From SM1-73 sp964588305 (GTDB lineage: Bacteria; Zixibacteria; MSB-5A5; SM1-73): a stretch of 29,237 bases of DNA. The stretch is taken from the NCBI GenBank assembly GCA_964588305.1, contig CAZPOP010000031.1, forward strand, positions 1 through 29,237. The letters run 5' to 3'. The notes below the pieces were generated by a model, which saw only the letters and a list, made by a program, of their open reading frames with translations, made no database searches and was not told where the DNA came from. The position numbers and the translations under genes were made by a program. This document shows positions 7,843 to 15,700 of the stretch, one piece after another (within the stretch, counting starts at the first letter, position 1; every line of letters starts with the position of its first letter).

Positions 7843-8787
7843 TTATGCCTTGGCAAACCCTGAAGGTTTGCCTACGTGAACACTGATAGCTTTGGCTACG
7901 AATCCTCCTGCTCGTTTTAATCTTTTTTCCGCACTCCTTTTATCCACATTGGCTAAGATCATCACCAAAGCGATCTTGACCTTTCCATCTGCTCCATCAA
8001 GATATCGCTCAGCTTTCTTATAATCCACGCCGGTCGCCATCATTATGATACGTTTCGATCTCTCCACTAATTTTTCGCTTCTGGCTTGCAGGTCCACCAT
8101 CAGATTCTGGTAAACCTTTCCCCGTTTGATCATGGCTGTGGTGGTAAGCATGTTCAGGATCATCTTCTGAGCGGTTCCGGCCTTCATCCGGGTGGACCCG
8201 GCAATCACCTCCGGACCCAGCATCGGAGAAATGGCCACGTCCACCTGGGTCTTCAACTTGGATGTGGGACTGCAGAAAATGAAAATGGTTTTGGCGCCGA
8301 CTTTCCTTGCCCTTTTCAAAGCTCCCAACACATACGGAGTTCGTCTGGAAGCGGCTATTCCCACCACCACGTCTTTTTTGGTTATTCTGTTCTTCAACAA
8401 ATCCTTCCCACCAGCCTCGAAGTCGTCCTCCACCCCTTCTTTGGATCTGACCAGGGTTCTTCTTCCCCCTGATATTATGCCTTTGATCATTCCTGGAGGG
8501 GTACCGAAGGTGGGAGGACATTCCGCCGCATCCAGGACCCCCAGTCTCCCGCTGGTGCCCGCGCCTACATATAATAATCGTCCCTTGTTCTTGAAGGCGC
8601 TAACAATTAGATCCACTGCTCTCGCGATGTTTGGAATCTCTTTTTCTACCGCCAGCGCAATCTTCTTATCTTCCTTGCTGATTGATTTTAGAATCTGGAG
8701 GGTGGACTTGGTGTCAATATCAAAGGTGTCGGGATTCCGTTCTTCGGTCACTAAATCTCTGATTTCGTTGAAAACTCTCTTAGTCAA
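7843..8787 (-). CDS. murQ: N-acetylmuramic acid 6-phosphate etherase
   Basis: This 314-residue SIS-domain enzyme cleaves the lactyl ether of MurNAc-6-phosphate to GlcNAc-6-phosphate and D-lactate in cell-wall recycling. Diagnostic stretches are TEERNP...DIDTKSTL near the N-terminus, the sugar-phosphate loop YVGAGTSGRLG at 73-83, DAAECPPTFGTPP at 86-98, and GPEVIAGSTRMKAGTAQK. E89 and E120 match the two catalytic glutamates of E. coli MurQ (83 and 114) in spacing. The start is TTG at 8787 with GAGGAAG about 8 nt upstream. It begins 15 nt after the putative lipoprotein gene, so the two are almost certainly co-transcribed. No anhMurNAc kinase gene is seen nearby. Confidence 0.95.
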   Translation of the reverse strand: MTKRVFNEIRDLVTEERNPDTFDIDTKSTLQILKSISKEDKKIALAVEKEIPNIARAVDLIVSAFKNKGRLLYVGAGTSGRLGVLDAAECPPTFGTPPGMIKGIISGGRRTLVRSKEGVEDDFEAGGKDLLKNRITKKDVVVGIAASRRTPYVLGALKRARKVGAKTIFIFCSPTSKLKTQVDVAISPMLGPEVIAGSTRMKAGTAQKMILNMLTTTAMIKRGKVYQNLMVDLQARSEKLVERSKRIIMMATGVDYKKAERYLDGADGKVKIALVMILANVDKRSAEKRLKRAGGFVAKAISVHVGKPSGFAKA

Positions 8788-8802
8788 AAACTGCTTCCTC
8801 TG

Positions 8803-9561
8803 TTACTGCACCACAGCTTCTAGCGAATCTAAGGGAGCCACAACGCCGACACCAATGGTGCCATACGCTCCCGTGAGATCATTCTCGGGAAGACCGGCTG
8901 GCAGATAGAACCCCATCCCAGGATACCGTAAGAAGCTCGTATAGTAAGATACCAAATTCATCAGATAGGTGCCCTGAGTGAAAACATCTCCAGGGTAAAA
9001 GGCATCGCGAAGCACGCCTTTGTGTGGGATTTCGTCGGCGAGAATTCTATCTGTATAACCATTGCTGCCATCTGGTCTGACAACGCTGATGAAATAACCC
9101 GACGCGTTAGCGGACGCATTGAAACTAACCACAACATTGTCAGCTAGGGCTGCCGTAACCTGCCTATGGTTTATCGAGGTTATTCTGAAGTATCCCGGAA
9201 TCAATGCGTCAAAGCGCAAGCTAAAATCATCTTCTGCACTTGATACTGTGATAGTGACCGCATCTTCGAAGCCAAAAAGATAAGAGGCTTCTTTGGCATA
9301 GACTCCTTGCCCCCTGCTTTCCAAGGTGTCCGTGCCCACCCTTATCAGTGCACTGTCGAATGCTACCGAATCTCTCAAAATGGTGAAATAGGCTATGTCC
9401 TTGCCAATGCTCAAATCCTTAACCACCACTCCGTTGATGGTGAATTCATATTCAGGTTCGGTTGTGCGCGTGGTTCTTTTCCCGCCGCAGTAGAAAAACA
9501 TCACCATAGGAAAAAGCAAAAGAAAAACCAGGCTCCTTTTCATAAACACGTTTTTTCTCAT
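8803..9561 (-). CDS. Putative secreted protein or lipoprotein of unknown function
   Basis: The 252-residue product has a basic N-terminus, a hydrophobic segment (about 9-24) and CGG at 25-27, suggesting a signal peptide. The lipobox (FFYC) is poor because Tyr replaces a small residue before Cys, so lipidation is uncertain. The rest looks like beta-rich, carboxypeptidase- or Ig-like repeats, and I recognise no family. The start at 9561 has AAAGGGGG about 7 nt upstream; an ATG six codons later is possible. It lies 15 nt ahead of murQ and 87 nt behind the aminotransferase on the same strand, so it may work in cell-envelope biology. That is inferred from position only. Confidence 0.75.
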   Translation of the reverse strand: MRKNVFMKRSLVFLLLFPMVMFFYCGGKRTTRTTEPEYEFTINGVVVKDLSIGKDIAYFTILRDSVAFDSALIRVGTDTLESRGQGVYAKEASYLFGFEDAVTITVSSAEDDFSLRFDALIPGYFRITSINHRQVTAALADNVVVSFNASANASGYFISVVRPDGSNGYTDRILADEIPHKGVLRDAFYPGDVFTQGTYLMNLVSYYTSFLRYPGMGFYLPAGLPENDLTGAYGTIGVGVVAPLDSLEAVVQ

Positions 9562-9604
9562 CTCAAGCCCCCTTTAAACTCTCGATTCCAAAGAATGGGT
9601 AGTG

Positions 9605-9620
9605 GCAGAGCTTGCTCTGC
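9605..9620. repeat. Short perfect inverted repeat
   Basis: GCAGAGC-TT-GCTCTGC forms a tight hairpin between the dapL-like gene and the lipoprotein gene. On the minus strand no T-run follows, so it is not a convincing terminator. It may be another dispersed repeat. Confidence 0.5.
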
Positions 9621-9648
9621 GTTTTAAACAATAGTATAGGCATGTATT

Positions 9649-10836
9649 CTACTCCAAATGCATTTTCATTTTTCCAACCGCCTCATTCAGTCTGTCGTTA
9701 TCTACAATCAGCGAGAATCTCAGATAGCCTTCTCCTTGAGAACCCAGGCCCACACCGGGAGTGGTTACGATTCCCGTTTTATCAATCAACAATCTTGCCA
9801 TGGTTTTGGAATCATATTCATACGGTATCTTTGCCCAGACGAATATACCACCTTTGGGGCTCTCAAGCTCCCATCCTAATTCTCGCAACCCATTCACCAA
9901 AATGTCTCTTCTTTCCTGATAGGTTTGGCGGACTTCTCCGATCGCCTCATCCGGAAGCGAAAGCGCAGCCATGGCCGCTTTTTGAAGAACGTGAAACGCT
10001 CCCGAATTGACGGTCACCTCCACATTTCTCAACACCTTTATAAGCTCTCTGCCGCCCACCACAAAGCCCAGTCTCCATCCGGTCATGCCGTAAGTCTTGG
10101 AGAACGAGTGAAATTCCAGGGTTCTCTCCCTTGCTCCCGGGACCTGCAGCATGCTTACTGCCCTGTTTCCATCGAAGGTTATCTCCGAATAAGCCATATC
10201 ATGGCATATCACCAGCTCGTTTTCTTCTGCAAAATCGACAGCTTTCTCAAAAAACCCCTCATCTGCCAAAGCTCCGGTAGGGTTATTGGGATAGTTCAAA
10301 AACAGGAGTTTGGCCTTAGACAGATCCTCTCTCTGCAGTTCTTCGAAATCCGGTCGCCAGGAGTTTCTCCTCAAAAGGGGCATGTCAAGAACCTTCCCGC
10401 CAGCTAAGATCACGCTTCTTCTGTATGGTGGATAAGCGGGATTGGGTATCAGAACCTCATCCCCTCTATCTATGAAAGCAAGATTCACATGGCTCAAGCC
10501 CTCTTTGGAGCCGATCAATATCAGAATTTCTGATTCCGGATCCACACTGACTCCGAATCTTCTTCCAAACCACAAGCCTATTGCTTTCTTCAATTCCGGC
10601 AGTCCCTCATAGATGGGGTGCCTGTGGTTTTCTAAGTCGTCCGCCTCCTTTTTTAGGGCCTCGATGATTCTTGGGTGAGGGGGCAGGTCTGGATTACCCC
10701 CTCCCAGGTCTATCACGTCCTTTCCCGAGAGGATAGCTTCCTCTTTGGCTTTCGCTACTTCAAAGAAAACGTATTCCTCCAGGTTCTTCAACCGGGAGGA
10801 GATTTTGTCATCTATGTTAAAGCTCTTCCTCATCAT
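9649..10836 (-). CDS. dapL: LL-diaminopimelate aminotransferase-like PLP enzyme
   Basis: This fold-type I aminotransferase has 395 residues. The pattern GGGNPDLPP (46-54), the YEGLPELKKAI region, IGSKEG at 108-113, LNYPNNPTGA at 180-189, and SFSKTYGMTGWRLGF at 244-258 (PLP lysine K247) matches the DapL and closely related alanine-type aminotransferases. DapL makes LL-diaminopimelate from tetrahydrodipicolinate for lysine and peptidoglycan. The frame stays open to a TTG at 10896, but that TTG overlaps the -35 box of a good promoter, so I chose the first ATG of the tandem ATG-ATG at 10836. No strong ribosome-binding site is visible. The gene heads a possible transcript with the lipoprotein gene and murQ. 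Another substrate (alanine or aspartate) cannot be excluded. Confidence 0.8.
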   Translation of the reverse strand: MMRKSFNIDDKISSRLKNLEEYVFFEVAKAKEEAILSGKDVIDLGGGNPDLPPHPRIIEALKKEADDLENHRHPIYEGLPELKKAIGLWFGRRFGVSVDPESEILILIGSKEGLSHVNLAFIDRGDEVLIPNPAYPPYRRSVILAGGKVLDMPLLRRNSWRPDFEELQREDLSKAKLLFLNYPNNPTGALADEGFFEKAVDFAEENELVICHDMAYSEITFDGNRAVSMLQVPGARERTLEFHSFSKTYGMTGWRLGFVVGGRELIKVLRNVEVTVNSGAFHVLQKAAMAALSLPDEAIGEVRQTYQERRDILVNGLRELGWELESPKGGIFVWAKIPYEYDSKTMARLLIDKTGIVTTPGVGLGSQGEGYLRFSLIVDNDRLNEAVGKMKMHLE

Positions 10837-10867
10837 TCTTAATCGGCAAAGGTTTTCAGCCAATTGA

Positions 10868-10896
10868 ATAATAAATTCGAGAATCGGGCTTGTCAA
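10868..10896 (-). promoter_or_regulatory. sigma70-type promoter for the dapL-like gene
   Basis: On the minus strand TTGACA (10896-10891) and TATTAT (10873-10868) are separated by exactly 17 nt. The predicted transcript start falls near 10861, some 25 nt ahead of the ATG at 10836. This supports the shorter start for the aminotransferase. Confidence 0.65.
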
Positions 10897-10916
10897 CAGG
10901 AAATCGATCTGTTGGC

Positions 10917-10951
10917 TGGAAGGTTAGATGGTTGGCAAGTTAGCAGGTTAG
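10917..10951. repeat. Iterated GGTTAG/GGTTGG-type words
   Basis: Words of the form GGTTAGATGGTTGGCAAG and AGCAGGTTAGAA repeat every 8-11 nt. The same word family lies at 11015-11045 and 11487-11525, and in reverse orientation at 11553-11606, so it brackets the four-helix-bundle gene and its promoter. The remaining 10897-11089 holds the SOS promoter and one degenerate CCTGAGC repeat (11058-11077). Confidence 0.6.
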
Positions 10952-10984
10952 AACAAAAAAATTCGGATTTTGCGGATTTTTTCC

Positions 10985-11013
10985 TTGACAACTGCACACA
11001 TGTGCAGTATGTT
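10985..11013 (+). promoter_or_regulatory. LexA-controlled promoter: operator in the -35/-10 spacer
   Basis: TTGACA (10985-10990) and TATGTT (11008-11013) are 17 nt apart. The spacer is the near-perfect palindrome ACTGCACA-CA-TGTGCAGT (10991-11008). Inside it TGCAC-ACAT-GTGCA exactly fits the TGCNC-N4-GTGCA LexA box described for Fibrobacter. lexA lies downstream on the same strand, so autoregulation by steric block of RNA polymerase is the natural reading. Binding is inferred, not shown. Confidence 0.7.
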
Positions 11014-11089
11014 TGAGTTAGAAGGTTAAAAAGTTGAAAAGTCAACAAGTGAAAAGCCCTGAGCGAAACCGATGGGCCAGGCGCCAAAA

Positions 11090-11491
11090 ATGCGGATAAA
11101 GAGATTTGAGGTTCGACAAGCTCACCACCCTGAGCAAAGTCGAAGGGAGGACATAAACGCTTGGCAGGAGGCACGAAAGCTCACGAATATGATTTACGAC
11201 GCAACGAAACACACAAACTTTGCCAAAGATTTCGGGCTAAGGGATCAGATTAGGAGAGCCACCACGTCTATAATGTCTAACATAGCCGAAGGGTACGAAA
11301 GTCAAAGCAAAGAAGATTTCATAAGATTTCTCTATTATGTAAAAAGATCGGCAGGAGAGGTCAGGTCTCAACTCTGTGTAGCACGCGATCAGAAGTACCT
11401 CGAGGCCAGGGAATACGAAACTTTGCTCAATCACGCCGAGATTTGTGTAAAGATGATAAGTAAGTTCATATCCTATTTGAAGAAGAGTTAG
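11090..11491 (+). CDS. Four-helix bundle protein (S23 / 23S rRNA intervening-sequence protein family)
   Basis: The 133-residue product shows the family pattern: an AWQEARKLT motif, then LRDQIRRATTSIMSNIAEGYES, a FIRFLYYVKRSAGEVRSQL helix, and a C-terminal YLKK end. These small proteins are encoded in rRNA intervening sequences and at many dispersed loci, and are structurally related to the Avd protein of diversity-generating retroelements. Their function is unclear. Oddly, codons 8-20 (VRQAHHPEQSRRE, 11111-11149) are a palindromic genomic repeat inserted in frame between RFE and DINAWQ. ATG at 11090 (MRIKRFE) fits the family's usual N-terminus better than the ATG at 11072, which lies in another repeat. 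The gene sits between the SOS promoter and lexA. No reverse transcriptase is nearby. Confidence 0.85.
   Translation: MRIKRFEVRQAHHPEQSRREDINAWQEARKLTNMIYDATKHTNFAKDFGLRDQIRRATTSIMSNIAEGYESQSKEDFIRFLYYVKRSAGEVRSQLCVARDQKYLEAREYETLLNHAEICVKMISKFISYLKKS
11111..11149. repeat. Palindromic repeat inserted in frame in a gene
   Basis: This 39-bp unit contains GTTCGAC...GTCGAAGG ends around CTCACCACCCTGAGC, the same family as the repeats near 110, 3500 and 28350. It is flanked on both sides by GAG, possibly a 3-bp target duplication or part of the unit. Its length is a multiple of three, so the host reading frame stays open. Confidence 0.75.
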
Positions 11492-11606
11492 AATGTTGAC
11501 AGGTTAAAAAGTAAGAAGGTTTAAAGGCCGAGTTTTAAGCCTGTGAATCTGCCAACCTTAAAACTTTCGAACCTGCAAACCTTCTAACCTGCCAACCTTC
11601 AAACCG
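11487..11606. repeat. AACCTTC/GGTTAAA iterated repeat before lexA
   Basis: After the four-helix-bundle stop, GAGTTAGAA-type words (11487-11525) repeat those left of the gene near 11015-11045. They are followed by tandem AACCTGCAAACCTTC-type words (11553-11606) in the opposite orientation. The block ends just before the lexA ribosome-binding site. A possible TTGACA at 11494 has no good -10 partner. Confidence 0.6.
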
Positions 11607-11614
11607 GAGGAACC

Positions 11615-12226
11615 ATGGCCAAGGAATTGACCAAAAGACAAAGGGATGTTTTGGATTTCATCGCCGAGATGATCCAAAAGAAGGGATTTCCTCCCACCAT
11701 CAGGGAGGTCGGGAACAAATTCAAGATCAGCTCCACCAATGGGGTCAGAGCGATTCTATCCGCTTTGACGCAAAAAGGCTATATAAGGCGCAAACCGCTG
11801 CTCTCACGCGGAATCGAGCTCTTAACTCAAGGTACGGTTTCGTTCCTAACTGTTCCTTTGTTGGGAAGAATAGCGGCCGGATTGCCCATTCTGGCAGTGG
11901 AAAACATCGAAGGCAGCATTGCTGTAGACAGATCCTTTCTCCCCGGAGGGGATATCTTCTCTTTGCAGGTCATCGGCGACAGCATGAAAGACTCAGGCAT
12001 CTTCAACGGAGACTATGTTCTGGCAAAAATGCAGCCCACCGCAGACAAGGGAGACGTTGTGGTGGCGGTCATCGGCGAGGAGGCGACCGTTAAAAAATAT
12101 TTTCCAGAGAAGAACAGAATAAGACTCCAGCCGGCTAACCCGGTCTTCCAACCCATCATCGTGGACAGGAAAAGTCCGGAGTTCCGCATCGCCGGAAAGG
12201 TAATCGGGCTTCTGAGAAGAATGTGA
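11615..12226 (+). CDS. lexA: LexA repressor of the SOS response
   Basis: The 203-residue protein has an N-terminal winged helix (LTKRQRDVLDFI, then FPPTIREVGNKFKISSTNGV at 25-44) and a C-terminal S24 self-cleavage domain. The cleavage site is A88-G89 in GRIAAGLP, with nucleophile S123 in GDSM and general base K160 in EEATVKKY. The spacings of 35 and 37 residues equal those of E. coli LexA. GGAGGA precedes the ATG at a good distance. The nearest LexA-box promoter lies about 600 bp upstream, ahead of the four-helix-bundle gene, so lexA is probably second in an SOS-regulated transcript. No other SOS gene such as imuB or dnaE2 follows it in this window. Confidence 0.96.
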   Translation: MAKELTKRQRDVLDFIAEMIQKKGFPPTIREVGNKFKISSTNGVRAILSALTQKGYIRRKPLLSRGIELLTQGTVSFLTVPLLGRIAAGLPILAVENIEGSIAVDRSFLPGGDIFSLQVIGDSMKDSGIFNGDYVLAKMQPTADKGDVVVAVIGEEATVKKYFPEKNRIRLQPANPVFQPIIVDRKSPEFRIAGKVIGLLRRM

Positions 12227-12362
12227 TGAGGGGTCGAGACCAGAGAGTTAAGAGTACATAGCTCCTTCATACGCCGGCATTGCCGAATTCAGATGTTTCC
12301 TGCTTCGAAGATTCTGGTTGCCCCAACACCAATATACCCCTGGACCAGATCTCACCCCCAAT

Positions 12363-12537
12363 CCCCCTCTCCATTTCGAGGGTGTGTCATAATCATGTCT
12401 TGACTTTGTAGCCGCCCATATGGGCGTAAGCTGTTGGAATTCAACAAACGCTTTTCCCGGACTAAAGCTCACCTGAGTCAAATGATCTGCGGCTACAAAA
12501 AACCGAATTATGACACAGTCTCTTTATCGAGAGGGGG
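12363..12537. mobile_element. MITE-like inverted-repeat element
   Basis: Three blocks on the left are mirrored in order on the right. CCCCCTCTC (12363-12371) pairs with GAGAGGGGG (12529-12537), TGTGTCATAAT (12383-12393) with ATTATGACACA (12507-12517), and TTGTAGCCGC (12406-12415) with GCGGCTACAA (12489-12498). A 14-bp palindrome CGCCCATATGGGCG lies at 12413-12426. No transposase or credible gene is inside. It could be a small non-autonomous element or a large structured-RNA locus. Target duplications were not identified. Confidence 0.55.
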
Positions 12538-12562
12538 ACACAGAAGGAGAGGTTCAAGCCCG

Positions 12563-12592
12563 TTGGTTCAGGGTACCCTTACCCTGAACCAA
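12563..12592. repeat. 13-bp perfect inverted repeat
   Basis: TTGGTTCAGGGTA (12563-12575) and TACCCTGAACCAA (12580-12592) flank a CCCT loop. The hairpin is strong but has no T-run on either side, so it is not a standard terminator. The other DNA between 12538 and 12705 shows no gene. Confidence 0.7.
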
Positions 12593-12711
12593 ACCCAAAA
12601 ACCAACAACCTTGCATTCAAACTCCCATGCGACACGTCCGCAGCGTAGCGGCCGGGATGACCTCTTCCGGGTGAGGACTCATCGTGAAGGGGACACAGGC
12701 GGTGAGGTTTT

Positions 12712-12748
12712 CGGCAAAAAAAAACCACCCCCGCCAAAGGCGGGGGTG
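12712..12748 (-). terminator. Intrinsic terminator of the 1395-residue protein gene
   Basis: The hairpin CACCCCCGCC-AAA-GGCGGGGGTG (12726-12748) is followed on the minus strand by a run of eight or more T (12716-12724 read as A on the plus strand). It lies about 35 nt after the stop codon at 12782. Confidence 0.88.
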
Positions 12749-12781
12749 ATTCTTTTGTCCGAAAGTTCTGGTAGCAACTCG

Positions 12782-15700
12782 CTATTGCCAGTTCGGATTC
12801 AGGAATAGACTCTCTCTCGGCCAGCACTGTGGGATGAAGCGCACGTAATCGATTGGCGGAGGTCCATCAAGGAAGATATAGTTCAGCAAGTAGACCACAT
12901 CACCAACGTTTACGGCCTCGCCTCCTCCGCAGCCTGATCCATTGACGTCTCCTTGATCAGCATACGGAACCGGAGCAGGTCCATTCTGGAACAGGTACTG
13001 AATCAGATAGACCAGATCGCTTACGTCCAGAGCAGGAAGCTCAAGAGTGTCCGACGCATTGACGTCTCCTCTGTAGAATCCGGCATATCTCAGAACTCTG
13101 TGCCGCCACTGCGACCAGTCCAGTCCATCCATCAGGTTCCTGCCGAAGTCAATCCACACCTCGATGTGCTTCTCTCCAACGGGAAGATCGATGGGACCGG
13201 CGGTCTGCAGGATGGAGAAGTCGGAATCAGGTCCCACCTGTCCGAAGTATCCAGGCTGGGTCATCAACCAGTAGAGCGAATCCAGACCCCACCAACCTTC
13301 GGCATCGTCACAGAACCCCGAGTTCGGCCAGACAAACCGATAATTCGGCACGATCCAGATGTTATACAGAGGATCATCATAGTACGGAGCCTTCATCATA
13401 CCGAAGACGATATCCGGATCAACCGGATCTAACTGGTACGCGAGGTTGTGATCTGAATCGATCACACCGGCGTTGTTGTAAGCATCGCCTACGTCCCAGT
13501 CCTCGAACATCGACAAATACATGCCGGTGATCGGATCCGGGCCGTCGTTGTAGTAAACCTTGATCTTGATGGAGAAGTCTACGCACTCTTCCATGATCCC
13601 CACGATGAACACCGAGTCGTGCTCACCGGGAACGCCGGGAATGCCAGGCTCCAGCTCGTCACAGTAGAAGTCCCCGTAGCAGACGTTTGCGTTGTACTGA
13701 GCATCGTAGTAGCAGTCTATATGCTGAGTCGGGACCCAGCCCCAGTGAGCGCAGTTGTAAACGTCCAGGGCCATATGAACATTGTCGGTCGCAACTATGA
13801 AGCTGCCGTCAAACTGCTGGGCAGTGATACCATACCACAGGAAGTTGTCGTTGTTAGCGTCGTTTCCGACCGCACCGAAGTTGGTTGCCAGCTGCGAACC
13901 ATGGAAGAAGGGCACGTCCACCTCATCAAACGGAGGCTGAACTCTTGCCTTCACGTCACAGCAGACGATCTGTGCATCAGCTCCCGTTCCGCACAAGGTC
14001 AAGGTGTAGTCATCATACGAGGTCCCCCCAGCCACGCTCACGTACACGTCGGAGGTGAAGGGCGGAATGCCATTCGGCGGGTCGAAGGAAACGGTGAACC
14101 CTGCCGGCGGAGTGCAGCTTAAATCGACATTCAAGTTGTAACCCAGGATCGCTCCAACGTCTACCTGGAACTTCACTGCCGGCGGATCGCCAGGAGTGAC
14201 GGGAGCCAGGAATGGTGAGCACTCAAGGGTGAAGGTCGATTCCGGTGGCTCATACAGACAGACGTACGCATTGATCAGGAACTCATAGGGGTAGTAGGTC
14301 TCCCAAGCACCGTCGTACCAACCGCTGGCGCGGTCACTTTCATAGGCGCCATCATCGCTGAGCCATGCCAGGGTATCATCCGGCTCCCAAGCGTGCGAGC
14401 CTCCAACGTGGAACTTCTCACCCGGGTCAAACATCATCCCCATCTCATGGGTGTCGATGTAATAGTAGCTGGGATAGAAGACTAAGTCCTCATAAGCCAC
14501 GTGGAACTCAGCTATTGCCTGGTAAGGCGGGTTGTTGTCCAAGGGGAAAGTCCCGTCGGATAACCACACATACACGTCGGGATCCGGCGTGCCGAAGGTG
14601 CCGCTTGCGTACCAGGCGATCTCGACTGCGTCCAAACGTCCAGGATTGGTCATTGGCATCTGGAACATCATGTTCAGGAACTCATCGTTCGGTGGCTGGT
14701 CCCAGACGTAGTATGCATAGAGGCCGCCCCACAGCATCTCCAGAGGATCCTCGCAAGGCGCCTGCTCGCAGTCCGGATGGCTGGTAAACGCGCTCACCCG
14801 AAGTATGGGACATCCCGAAGCAGGTGGAGTCCAGAACTCATACCACTCGATCCACCAATCAGCGCCGCCTGTGGGATAGTACATCCACGCATGACAGCTG
14901 TCGCAAGGAAGGGCATCGGGCTGCATCAGCTGGGACGGTGTGGATCCGTATTCTCCGGTGACCCACTCTATGCCGATGAAGAAGGGCCCGTTTACGCAGA
15001 CCACTTCCTCGAGCACGATGTGTGCCATGTCCGGATAGAAGGTGGTGATGGTGATGGGATCGGAGCGATAGATATGCGTCCCCGGTCCGTCGCAGGTGTC
15101 ATGACACACCATGTACACGTTCACCCGGATATCAACGGTTCCGACTCCCGCGAAATCGTAGAAGAGCATATCCACGTCGTCAATCTTCAACGGGTAGACC
15201 GGATCCAGACAATACAACTCGGGATCGAAGTACTTAGCCAGAATGTCTCCTGCAGACAGGCCACTGAAGTAGGATGCAACCGCACCCTCGTCCTGGATCA
15301 GATAGCACTCCTGCGGACACAAAGCGTCGCATATACCATCGGCTCTGATCATCAGCCATCCTGTGCCTGAAGGAGTCACCCAGAAATCCCACCATTCTGT
15401 CCAGCCACCGCCCCTATAATTCCACTGATAGCAGGTATCCACCGGCGCGTTGTTATCGAAAAGTACGCTGGGGATTTCCTCAACTATACCGGTGTTATAC
15501 TCGAGGGCTAAGAAGAACGGTCCCTCCACGCAGGGCTCATCAGGCAGGACAATTTCAGCCCAGCCATCAGGATAGAAGTCAGTCACGGTAACCGGTCCAT
15601 AGGAATAAAATTCTGCTCCCGGCCCGTCGCACAGAACCCCAACTGCATAGAAGTGAACGGTCACGTCCACCGTGCCCGCACCGGCGTGGTCGTAGACGAA

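Noticed and set aside
10893..11174. 93-residue minus-strand frame
   Set aside because: It consists of translated repeats across the dapL and SOS promoters.
11090..11491. A diversity-generating retroelement, suggested by an Avd-like four-helix bundle
   Set aside because: No reverse transcriptase or template/variable repeat pair was found nearby. The protein fits the broader S23-like family.
12434..12808. 124-residue plus-strand frame after lexA
   Set aside because: It runs across an inverted-repeat element and a terminator, and its composition is repeat-like.
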